Below the pieces are notes generated by a model that saw nothing but the letters and a program-made list of their open reading frames with translations, was not told the origin of the DNA and did not search any database. Shown here piece after piece: positions 42,942-54,337 of a stretch of 64,000 nucleotides of DNA (its first letter is position 1; each line of letters begins with the position of its first letter). Source of the stretch: Mycoemilia scoparia (taxonomy: Eukaryota > Kickxellomycota > Kickxellomycetes > Kickxellales > Kickxellaceae); assembly GCA_027575805.1 (NCBI GenBank), contig JANBPU010000007.1, positions 124,001 through 188,000 on the forward strand, read 5' to 3'. The translations under genes and the position numbers were made by a program.

Positions 42942-44323
42942 TTATTGACCTTGCGGGAAACTGGGTGCTCCAGAACTGTTAATCCACTCATTGTTTATAG
43001 AAGGATTATTTTCCATATTCATTCGACCATTTTGGATATTAAACATTGATGGTTCTGATTCTGATGAAAAGGACCCGCTAAAGTTGTTGAAAGCGGGAAT
43101 GTGCTGGCCGTGATGTCCCAGATATAAGGATTGGTCAGTCTGCGACATTATAATGCCTGGGTGAGGTTGGGCAGAAAACATTACATGTGTTGGGGAGGCT
43201 CCAATGTTCTCCAGCTGCGTTCTCATACCATCTCTACTGTTGTCCCGCTGCTTTCGCTTTTTTGTTTTAAATGATGTTGCTGCATTCTTTCTTATAACTT
43301 TTAGGAACCCGTCTTCACCCAGCTTTGTTGGCCGTGGACGCTTATGCAGGCGCTCGCTATTATTTAAAAGTCGTGGTTACTAAGGTTACCAATACCAGCC
43401 AAAACATCGTATATATGAAGAAAACATTGGTAGAGTTGTGCTTACTATAACCCACAGGCATTGCAGAGGAGATCTTTCGTAAACCTGCTACGCCGCCAAC
43501 TAGGTGTATTTATACATTGACAGTTTGTGCACTTTTTTTGGTAGCCATCCAGAGTAACTGTCGGCATCACACCAGTGAATTGTACGACCCCGTTGGCCTC
43601 ACTGCCAATTATTTGCATGGGAGATCCGTTGATATGTGGGTACGTATGAGAGCCAGATCCATCATTGCTATTAGGTATACCACACATTATGGAACCACCA
43701 TGAATAGCCTGCGAGTTAGGGAAATCATAATCCACCATACCGCTATTGGGCACCTTACTCCCCCCATTGACATTGGCATATTGATTATTCGAGTATTTTT
43801 GAATACCATCAGACGAATTGGTTCTTTGTGGTTGCAAGCTGATCATACCGATGTTAGAAGTATGGCTACAAGGGTTCTGATTACCTAAGCTGTTCTCAGA
43901 AGGTGCTGCACATGGGCCATCTTTATTGTGTAACAAACTGTCTAACTGTCCATTTACCAGGCCATATGAGTTCATACTGCTGTATGGAACAGATTGGTGG
44001 TGGCCTACTGCTGGAAGCATTGGAAAGCTAACATCGCTAACTAGTATTTGATCTGCAGCTGATGATTCTCCTGGGCTAGCAATGCTGCCATCAATAGAAT
44101 TATCTCTGCATATATATACAGAATCTACCTGGCCATGGGTTCTTTCGTTCATAGGTGCAGAAATGCCGCTTGCTGTGGTTACCAAATTGAATAGCCCCAT
44201 AGTCTCGGCTTCTGTGTTTGGTTCAGTCTTCAGTGCATGCTTGTTATTCATTCTGTCGTATGTAGTATAGCTAGCTCCTAGCAATGATGGGTGTGTAGTT
44301 GTATCAATGAGTATCTTATTCAT
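42942..44323 (-). CDS. GATA-type transcription factor
   Basis: Two exons: 43446..44323 and 42942..43356; 430 residues. The finger lies at about residues 268-293: KKCTNCQCINTPSWRRSRFT then KDLLCNACGL, spacing C-X2-C-X18-C-X2-C, and the basic tail YERLHKRPRPTKLGEDGFLK comes from exon 2, so the intron cuts the finger just after CNACGL. A second basic patch KTKKRKQRDNSRD may be a nuclear signal. The rest is Asn/Ser/Gly rich and probably disordered. The YE/K-LHKRPRP tail resembles nitrogen- and mating-type GATA regulators (AreA, NsdD, Gat types) but is not enough to pick one. No PAS or coiled coil. The upstream region of almost 1.9 kb would suit a heavily regulated gene. Confidence 0.88.
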
Positions 44324-46201
44324 TACAGGATGTCGTGAAGTATAGCAGGAAACCGTTAGCGAAGATGTTAAAACAGTTGATCAAACAATATATAGGTAAT
44401 GCAGTGATTATAGCCTTGACAGTTAGAAGTATGAAGACATGGAGGCTCGGGGGCTATGTCTGATATATATATGTGTACATACTCCTAGTAAAAACTTGTA
44501 ACGATGCCGGGATGAATAAGGGATGAGCCTTTTTGGATGGTATATATGCATGCGGCTATATTAAAGACACCAAGGAAGCACAGGAAGCTATGTCGTTTAG
44601 ACTCACTCAGTTTTCTGGCATCGAATAGTATGAGCTGTGTATGTGTGGTTGTGAGTGTGCGTGTTGATAGGAAGAGCTGTAAGAAGAAAGAACCACGCCA
44701 TTAGCAAGGTTTGATAAATGTTAGCGAAAAATATTTGGGATGGCTGCCGCCAAATTCATTGGGGGCAAAAGCCTTGAAAACTTGACTTCTCGTTATTTTT
44801 TGTGTAGCACCATTATTTTGGCTCCAATGCAGTCAAATTGCTCTACTGAACATTACAAAAGGCTTTTTATGAGGCGATGCTTTTGGCTCTACCAAGTCGC
44901 CATACTCAGATCGGGATTCGGCCCATTAACCGCCCCATTTCGATTCCTTGAACCAACTTGATCTCTTAGTAGCTGCTTTTATACGGCTCGAACAGCTTGG
45001 CAAAAGCCTCTGTGACATCAGATCTTAAGCCGAGGACAATGGTGATGGTGTTTGAAATTGCTACCAAGTCTTAGCTCTTGACATTTATTACAGCATGGCA
45101 ACATCTCTCTTTCCCTCTCCCCAAAAGACGCTATCCGCGTACATGGCTTATCCCAGGTCCAATGACATTCAATTCATATAGGTCTGTCTTGTTGATATTA
45201 AGCATGTCATAGAGTTGCCTTGCACTTGAGCTGTTGCAAATCAGCACAAACGTGCCTTTATATCTCAAATTGATGGAATGTTGACGCCCCTGTAAGAAGT
45301 AAATAGTAGCAGTAACAAGGCTTTCAAGCCATGGTTCAAATTGACAGGCATTCCTGATTGCATTGTGGGAAAACTAAACAAAACGACGCTTATACGCTCT
45401 GGATCAGTACCTGATGGCCTACTTTGCCGAACTTCAGAGCTAAGCAAAGACTTTACATACATACAGACCCAGTGCATTCCGGTCAGTATGTGTACCGTCA
45501 GTATTACGCTAATGTACTGGGATTACTAACCTGCGTTGACACCGCTTGTTTGCACTTATTTAGAAAAACTTGATTATACCTTCTCAAAAAATTTATATTT
45601 GCAAATTATCACAAAAAACAAAATCTTCATTAAAAAGCGCAATACCCATAAGCTTCTATACTACCACATCCTACAGTATATCTGAGACCTATTGGCCCTC
45701 AATTTAACAGCTCTCTACATCAGTTTGCGATAGGCAACCGGATCTCGAGCACTCTGTGCTTCGCTATTTGGTTGTCCTTTTGGTACGAGGCACTCAGGGA
45801 ATAGTCAATCATTCTGGCTGGCACTTTATTGTGTTTAGCTTGCTGTGTGGTACTTTCCCGTGCTTCGGCCCCTGCGGCCGTTGAATAGTGTATAGCTCAC
45901 GCCAACGCAAACGATAAAAATGGGTGTTGCAGATAGCCTCTTCGAGGTGGTCTCCGCCACGCCCCGCATATTCTATGGCTTTTTATAGCCGCTATGTGGC
46001 AGTGACTATTGGGTTACAACCATGCGGGTGTCATACTTCTCTTTCCTAAAAATCAAAATAAATCTAGCTTTCATCTCCATCTATAACACATTCGCTGTTG
46101 CTCTGGTATCTTAATATAATGCGAGGGCTCCTTTTTTGCAGTTTGGGACACATCTCTTTCTCACACCCCCCTCATCTTTGTGTTTTCTAAAGCTTCCGAC
46201 A
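44324..46201. other. Long divergent intergenic region
   Basis: About 1.9 kb between the GATA factor and the kinase. Short frames at 44740..44961, 45265..45529 have no support. Pyrimidine-rich stretch precedes the kinase start (about 46130..46195). Confidence 0.55.
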
Positions 46202-47723
46202 ATGACTAGCGATATTGATGCTAACATCAAGACTTTGGCGACGCGCCTGTATACTAACTCGACTCAGTAAGCTGGACTCATAGGAAGATTGAAGAGTTTG
46301 TGTAGCAAGTTTATCAGTACCCTTACCGCAATTTTCTCCAATATAATCATCTAGCCCCGGTGCCAAGCAGCGTTTTATCCTAACCATCTCAGGTATAGTT
46401 TCTAAGGCAAACATGGCTTGCATAATGGATAGCCAGAGCGATGTTTACCTGGCTTTCGATCTGTTCTTGATAAATATTCTAATTGTACCATCGGACAAAC
46501 AGGTGTTCCGGGGTCTGGCAAGTCATTTATCAGCGGGCACCTATGCCACGAAATCAATGCCCTTGCTAAAAGCCATGGCCAGAGTGAGAGTATAGCCGTC
46601 GTTGTGCCTATGGATGGCTACCATTATACTAAGGCCCAGCTTGATCAGATGGAGGTACAATGGGATCGATTTTTCATTATGTAGTCAAGTGGCAAATGTT
46701 AGATTGAGAAAAGAGCTTTGCCATTATGCACACATTAACTAGTGCGAGTTTGTATATTTCGACTCGTGTAGGACCCTAAGCTTGCGCATGAAAGGAGAGG
46801 TGTACATTGGACATTTGATGCCCAAGGCAAGTTACACAAAAGGATAGGGCGCTGAGATTAGTGGTTTTGGTCGTGATCATTTGTTTAAACCCTAAAAATG
46901 TTTCTATATGGCATTTAGGGTTCGTCGATTTGATTGAAAGGATTGCTACTTTTCCCAACAAGGTAATAACTGCCCCGACATTTGACCATGGGCAGGGCGA
47001 CCCAAAGCCTGATGGGATGACAGTACTGACAAGGTAAGCTACACGCAAGCAGATCCTGGTATATAACGAATACAGCCCCCTGTATACACGTCTAGATACA
47101 TATGGCAGAATCTCCTTTAAAGGCGTACCAGGATAATACCCTGGATAATGTCCGGTAATCGGTCAGGCTCCAGCCAAAGTGTATGGGCTATGGGCCTATT
47201 TGCAGGGAATGTATGAGGATACCAATCTGTTTCCATTTGATGGAAAACTTGCTATACGGTCTTTCACATACATACATGCTACAGGGACTTAAAAATATGC
47301 AATATATTCACTTGGCTCCTGAATTCAATGAGATCCGGTATAGCCATCGCATCGTTATTGTAGAGGGCCTTTATCTCCAGCTGGCCTCCCTTGAACCATG
47401 GTCTAAGCTGCGTAAGTTCGTCGACGAAGCTATGTGGGTGGAGCCCAAAGATGCGAGTCTTGCCAAGGATAGACTCATTGCAAGACACATGGGATCCAGA
47501 GTTGGTAAGTGCAAGGTCTGGTGCTTGTTGTCCAGCCTTTATGAGCTCTTGTGTATGGGTACACAGGTGTTTTATAGCAAGGCGGCTAGTCTAACTTTAC
47601 CTATTCCCTTTTATAGGCCGAGACTATGTGACAGCAAAGGCCCGTGCAGAGAACAATGATATTCCGAATGGGCAGTTTATAATTGAGAACCGGTATCAGC
47701 CAGACACCGTTTTTCTAAATTAA
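46202..47723 (+). CDS. P-loop kinase of the uridine kinase / phosphoribulokinase family (Yfh7-like)
   Basis: Seven exons: 46202..46266, 46355..46392, 46503..46654, 46772..46826, 46919..47033, 47344..47504, 47617..47723; 230 residues. Walker A GVPGSGKS near residue 35 is assembled across a splice. VVVPMDGYHYTKAQLDQMED is the family substrate motif, HERRGVHWTFDAQGFVDLIE the lid-side helix, ITAPTFDHGQGDP the (Y)APSFDH motif, SHRIVIVEGLYLQLASLEPW the Walker B-like strand, and RLIARHMGSRVGRDYVTAKA followed by ENNDIPNG the C-terminal signature. Bacterial and yeast (Yfh7) relatives are annotated as nucleoside/nucleotide-type kinases; the substrate is not known from sequence. Intron 4 (46827..46918) starts GC instead of GT. 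Intron 5 is long (310 bp) and holds a dispersed repeat. Confidence 0.85.
47099..47223 (+). repeat. Dispersed repeat, copy 2 of 2, in kinase intron 5
   Basis: Related to 39378..39482 through the blocks listed there; it has about 20 extra bases near 47150..47170. Confidence 0.45.
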
Positions 47724-48775
47724 CTAGGGCCAAAGTGCATTTAGAAGAGAAGCCTTTTTACCCCCCCTGGATATCATTATTTCCAGGCTATTAGTACTAT
47801 GTCCAGCTGGCAAAATGGACTTTTTATTACGTTGAGACTATCAATAAATCAAAGCACCTGCACAACAATGCAAGATATTTTCTTTCTAATAATAAAGGCG
47901 TGAGCGTGTCTATTCAGGCAAGCTGATTTGAGTATTTGAATCTGGGAATGCCGCGTGATTAAGCGACCGTGCTTCCCCACCAAAATCTAAAATTGCCAAT
48001 CGGCGTTCTTTTCCAGCCTTTGCTCCTTTCCTTCACAAAACACGCCCAAAACACTGATACTTTATAGGTTTTTTGGTAAATTTTAGCTCATTTCGTTGGC
48101 TTACATACCTATATACCCAAGTATTTAACTGAGGAGATACGTGAGTGTGTGTGAATACTCTGCTCCATTTTGCAAACGCACTTGGTCGCAACAGGCGTGA
48201 AGGCAAGCATAAGAAGAGCATAGATTTCCATAGTGTGCTGAAGAACAATTGGCGATTCATTCATTTAATAGTCCACATCGGCAAAGCAGTCGTGTCTTTT
48301 TCCTTCGTTTTACCAGCTTTACCGAGCCATAAGGCATAAAACCATAACCGCTGCTTTTTGACGCGTGTGCACAAACACTTGAGCCAGCAATTAATTCATT
48401 TGTGCATGGTAAGATGCTTCTATACTTAAAATACGTATTTGCAATCACTACCATTGCCGCCGAGACTACACATGGATATGATTAAAGCACACAAAGCATA
48501 CACATATACACTTTCTAACCGGGACTGGTGTAATTGCATTTAATTTGTTTAGGTGTGAAGTAAATATCAAGCAACAGAGAGGACAGTCAGTTTTTAATAA
48601 CAAAGGCAAATACAATATCTGTTGCGGTCAGACTTTTGGTTATAAGCAGGCTACGTTAGAATACCACTCGGGTAGGAACTATCCTTGTCAGCCTTTCGTG
48701 ACTGAGAGCTCACGCCTTGGGACATATACTTGGATATTTTGATTACCTGTCACGCAGATAAGCGGCTTAACAAGT
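47724..48775. other. Intergenic, no gene recognised
   Basis: Trailer of the kinase and promoter of MED14. Short frames on both strands only. Confidence 0.6.
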
Positions 48776-51700
48776 ATGAATGGAAAAAATACATATCAAA
48801 TTGAGAACGGCATTCCGGTAGAACCAGGTGTTGGCCGGGGCGATAGTGGAGAAGCGCAACCGCATTCAATAATAAACGGGAAGCGAAAAATAGACTCAAT
48901 AGGCACAGGACACCCTGGAAATACAATGCGCAAGCGGGACCGTCGTGAAAATGATGATGCTTCTCCGAAAAAGCACTCGAGCGAATCCTTTATGTTTGCT
49001 GGAGACTCGGAGAGGAATAGGTCTCTAGCACTAATTATAAAGAGCATCGTGGCTCTTTCTACGACAAAGCTCAACTCTGTTGTGGAGGGCTCCAGCACAC
49101 AGACTGATGCTCAAAAGAGACGATCAATAATCGAATATACGCTCCACATGCGAAAATATTTTACAAACCTACTTTCGGTTGTCCGGTGGGCCGCGAATGC
49201 AGGAAAGATACAAAAATACCAGGTAAATATGGTGTTTGATGGATTGCCAAACAGAAGACTTAGCCAAGAACTAGGAGTAAGGTATATACGTATGCTTACT
49301 TTATATAGGACGTAGCCACACAGGTACATAATCACAACGGGCTATTCACGCGAACCGTGGACGCTCTGTATGCGATTTATTTTGCTATGCCACAAGCACG
49401 GTAAGAATATAGTATCCACAAGTGCTATAACACAGATATATTATGTTGATCTGGTCCCTAAACCACGCTATTATGCTTTGTATCTACATACATCAGAATG
49501 CGAAGCTATGATATACAAACGGCGATCGATGTCCTTTCTACTGGTTCATACCAGCGATTGCCGCTGATAATAAAAGAAAAGTACACGATACCTCCGAAGC
49601 TAACCCAAGAGCAGATTTCCGTGTCAAAAAATATAATCAACAGCATAATTTGCAAAAGGATGCTTTGTGGAGAGCTTTTACCTCCTCAGATGTCCAACTT
49701 TGTTGTAAACGATGGCAGAATAGCATTCTCGGTGCCCGATGAATTTGATGTGAGCTTAACGCTTTTGCAGTTTTCAGAATCCATTCCCTGGCACGTATTG
49801 TCACTTCGTATTGCAGTAGATAGCTCTAAAAATGTTCCCGAGTCTATGCATGTCCACCTAACCCAGCATCAAGTTGGAGTATTGATAAAGCAATCCCAAG
49901 ATATCCTGATTCATAGCGCACGGGCCCAAAATATCGAAGAGCTAGGAGTCTCATCTAACTCGAAACCCCCAGAGCAGCCACAGACACTATCTCGGCTATA
50001 CGACTTCTTGCATACACAGTGCCTGACTATAGCCATCGAGATGATGTGTGCACAGGCTTTCATGCTGTCTAAGGGGAAATGGGCTAATAATATGTATATA
50101 TCCATTTCGAAGGTTCGGGACTGCCTTACACTGCATTACTGGGTATCTCCAAAAGCTATAGCAACATATCCAAGTCTAAGCTTTGATGATGCCGAATCTG
50201 TCAGTGGTGTGAAATCGATAACAACTTACCAGTCAGCGAACACTAGATCTCAAAATACCCAAACTACACTTCGACCAGCAAGCAGCCAGCAGTCCAGGTT
50301 TAATAGAGACTTAAAAAATTATATAAAAATCAAACTCGCCCCCACACCCACCCCAACATACACCCACTCTCCCGCTCAGAGCGTCTCTAGCGATGATTCA
50401 CACGATGGTATTGACCCAGTTGAAAGCAACGAGCGTGCCCAGATGAAAATGTCATCTAAAATTGACATTTGCATTGAATGGAATCGCACATCCGGTCTTG
50501 GCTCTTCCTCCAGATGGAACAGCACTGACCCAGATGCCCAGCATAACAACAGCGATACTCTATCCATATCACTATCACAGCTCGATATTGATGGTCTTTT
50601 AACACACGCAACAACAGTTCATGGACAAATGGTCATCTCAGAGTTAAGGAATACCATTGTCAGCTCTGGGCTGTTTGATCCATTAGATATAAATACTATC
50701 CACAACGATGCCAGCGATGTAAATGCATCTATACCATTCTTGCGAGTTTGGTATAGACCAGGGAAAAGCGCAGTTGATATAGCCATCGATCCGCTATCAG
50801 GCCTCCTGGGTGCTTCAATCCCGCCATTAAGTTCTGGATCAGATACCCACAGTGATGTTAATACCGAAGTGCTTGACACGTTGACGGCTAGCCTTAACAA
50901 GACTCCATGGAAAGTTCCAGGACTGATATTAGAGCTACGGTACATCGTGGCCTTAGCAGATCTTGACAAGCTTGCTGAAGAGGTTGGTGGTATATGTCCA
51001 CTCAAATCACCCACACCAAGACCAAAGTCTCTATACCAGACTCAGACTCCTGGTACAGCGATGACTCAACAGACCACTTCGTTGCGTCATAGCGGTTGGC
51101 TTCCAATAAGCTCTAGCGATAAAGAATATTTAACAAGCACTATTGCCGGGCTACCCCCTAGTTCTAAAAAGCTTCGCTTCTATATTCTTGAGGGTACTGG
51201 TATGGGTGATAATGATGCCACTACTACCGTTTCTAGCATCAGCAATAAAAACATGGTGCGAGGAGTATCCAAAAAGAATTCGTGGTATATAATGGTTTCC
51301 ATGGTTAATCAGATGCAGTTCTGGCTTGTCCAGCTTCGCAGTAAAGCAAATGACCCTATAATCCACGACATTGTCCAGATATCTCCCCTATCAACAGACA
51401 ATATATTTACAAATATAAGCATAAAATACGCAACACTGGACCCGCTGTCGAAGACAATGCCGGTAGTCGATGTGGCTAGATCAATGACAGCTTCCATGCT
51501 TTCAGGAAAATCTGGTATAAGGATGGAATACATCAAAACACTGGTCAACATGTGCCATACCCGCCTTGCTTTCCACAGGTTACAAGGCCAGCTATCCAGC
51601 CTTAGAATTCCATATGCTCTACGCCAGCCAAGAGAAGCTGACCCAAGGGCCAATTTTCAGTCAGAACAGGCAGTGCCTCAAACCGAATTGGAAGGGCACG

Positions 51701-53220
51701 TTCCGAGTATATTCATATCAGTTAAGGACTTGATAAATATGTCGCCTGTCAATTGGTCGGTGCTTAATAAGGGCATTTTATCGTCTGAGGCACGATACAT
51801 GGCATCTATCCGCATTGGCATGCAGCAAGCCAAAGATCAACATAAGAAAAACAAGGCACGTTTTGCAGTCACAGTGCTTTGTCCAATTTCTGTGGATAAT
51901 TTGCCCGAACAGGTTCTGAAGAAGGTTAGGCAGGTACAAGTACGTCACACAAGGAGAGGCTCATCAAGATCACATATACCACATGAGAATGTTGTAGCTA
52001 TAAAATACACATACAGTACTATCCAGACCTGCATTTTGCGGTTTATTCATGACTGGAGCAAGCTCCATATGCTGTTCCATATATCTAGACAGGTCTGCAT
52101 ATTAGAGAGTAGCTTGTCTACATTAAATTTATCTGGACTGCGTGTGGAAAGTTTTGAATTTATGGCACAGGATGCAGCGATTGATCCCCGTTTAACCGTG
52201 GTTATTTCGGACCGATGCCGTCTTACTATTAGTACTAGTATAGAAAACAAGAGCATATCCACAGCTTCCTCTCGAACGCAAGTTGCTCTATTTGCAGTCT
52301 TGCTTGAAGGGTATAGGGGCCCTGGCTCTGAGCCAATGAAGCTGTTTGAATCACATCCACATTGCAGGGAAAATAAAATCCCGCTCCAAGATTCGCCGAT
52401 CGTGCGGTGGTTGCACTTCCTTGTGCAGAGACTCAACATCAATGGCGACATTGGCAAATTCTTATACTCTCTCAAAAGCCAGATCAACCTAATCCATATA
52501 ATAAATAGCCTTCATGATAACATGTCTCTTACTTCGGACATCAGAACGAGAGAAATATCGGAAGTAATCTCCCCTCATAACCCTGTGTGCCTGACCAACT
52601 ACGGAAAGGCATTTTCGGATTTACCGCAGTTGCCCATCACAATGGTTCAGAACCCCAACTCGACACGTATTATAATACGTAACAAGTTTTCGCTGAGCAT
52701 ATACATTGTTGCTCCTGATATGTTTTACATCACAGATACGTGTGCACCACCTAATCCACCGCGATCGATATCCAGTAATTTCTTTGGTGACTCAATGGGC
52801 CCCATTCCCCAGTTTTCAAAGCTCATCATGGCTCTGTCCTCAAAAATCAGGCTTCTGTGGCCACTTCAATGGCAGCAACAAAGCAATACAACCGCGACGT
52901 CGCAAGCTGGCCAAAACAGGGCCACGCCGCTGCGGGCGCCAATTCTCCCACTGTCGCACTCTGGTGTGATATGCCATACGCTTTATCTGCCCACAATCCT
53001 GTCTGCCGTAGTTCGATGGACTTACGAGGAAAAATATAGCATAGAAGGCCTTAAATTGCTGGTGGATGTTAGCCCCACATCCCTGGAAGAGCCCAGTGGT
53101 ACTTCACTTTATGAACAACAACAACAACCTCCAGTGAGGCCACCCACTACCACCACCAATACTACTACTACTACTGTTACCGTTGCTGCACCTATTAAAG
53201 AAGAAGCACCCAAGAGTTAA
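48776..53220 (+). CDS. MED14: Mediator complex subunit 14 (Rgr1)
   Basis: Scaffold subunit joining the Mediator head, middle and tail modules at RNA polymerase II promoters. Three exons: 48776..49222, 49309..49400, 49497..53220; 1420 residues, typical length. The N-terminal signature near residues 125-215 is clear: EYTLHMRKYFTNLLSVVRWA then ANAGKIQKYQ, HNGLFTRTVDALYAIYFAMP, RSYDIQTAIDVLSTGSYQRL then PLIIKEKYTIPPKLTQEQ. Both short introns fall inside it. Further blocks DGRIAFSVPDEFDVSLTLLQ and VHLTQHQVGVLIKQSQDILI fit RM1-type folds. The middle has a low-complexity segment (PTPTPTYTHSPAQSVSSDDS). The tail beyond 1380 is Gln/Pro/Thr rich. The large exon is unbroken. Exon 1 before residue 85 is basic and disordered. 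Confidence 0.93.
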
Positions 53221-53454
53221 TGATTGTATCTACTAGGCAGAGATACTAGTATCAAGATAGTATTATTATCAATGTTGTGTAGATTTTTCATATAGCGACT
53301 TCAAAATTTCCTGTCTCCTATGATTGCATATGTATTTGAATTTTGGCATACTACCACTATTATTACTACCAGCACACACACACACACATATATCCACACA
53401 ATCTGTCACCTCTCTTCTTATACTATACATTTGTATGTCAATTTATTCCCTAAT

Positions 53455-53503
<49 letters not shown>

Positions 53504-54337
53504 CATCCTTTATTCTTTAATAATGGCTGCTTTTGCCAATATATTATACATGCTTTTAAGGATATACCCGTATGTGTATGTCTGTCCTTATTCATTAATA
53601 TTCCTTAAACCCACCATTCTCATCCCTCATATAACCCCCTTTACACCTTCCTCCTATCACCAAACATAAAAACACATTTGTTGCAAATGTTTTTGCTTTC
53701 TTTCGATTCGGTAAATATTTATGAATAGCTATTTTGAGATCTAGACTTTATTAAAAACCAAGAAAATGTTGTCAAATATCGATTTCAATGCTTAAAACAA
53801 TAATTTAAATCCACAATACATGCTCTTCTATATTGGATCGAATTTTGCTACTGATCAGCCAGTCAGTCATACACACATAATTGTATTTTATTTTCATTCA
53901 TGTTTGTTTTTGTTTGTCTGTGGCTTAAATAAAACTTGGTTGTTGCTCATTTTTTTTTCATGTTAGTTTAAAATATATTTTTAAACAATTTTTTGTATCG
54001 AATACAAATTAATATAAAACAAAAAGAGTGATGTAGAAAGGATACTATACTGGACAAAAGTTCTATAGATTATGATTTAGGAAAATAGCAAAGCATGTCT
54101 TGGGTGCATGAGTGCGAGTGTATGTATGTATGTATGTATGTATACAACACAGGATAGAAAGTGTAGAGATATATGCCGAATGTTTAAGGATAGAATAGAC
54201 AACGAGCATGCCAGTATATGGATTTATATAAAGCAGTAGTACACAGGAAACACGCACACGCACACGCACACACACAAACGCATACCCCACCACATATTTG
54301 ATCTAGTAAGTCGGCATTGTGATGTGGGGATGATGGT
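53221..54337. other. Convergent trailers with microsatellites
   Basis: Between MED14 (plus) and malic enzyme (minus). Contains a perfect CT run at 53457..53500, a CA run near 53374..53389, a TATG run near 54119..54142 and a CACACG run near 54252..54276. T-rich, with AATAAA near 53928 on the plus strand. No gene seen. Confidence 0.65.
53457..53500 (+). repeat. CT dinucleotide microsatellite, 22 units
   Basis: Uninterrupted CT repeat of 44 bp in the MED14 trailer. Confidence 0.95.
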
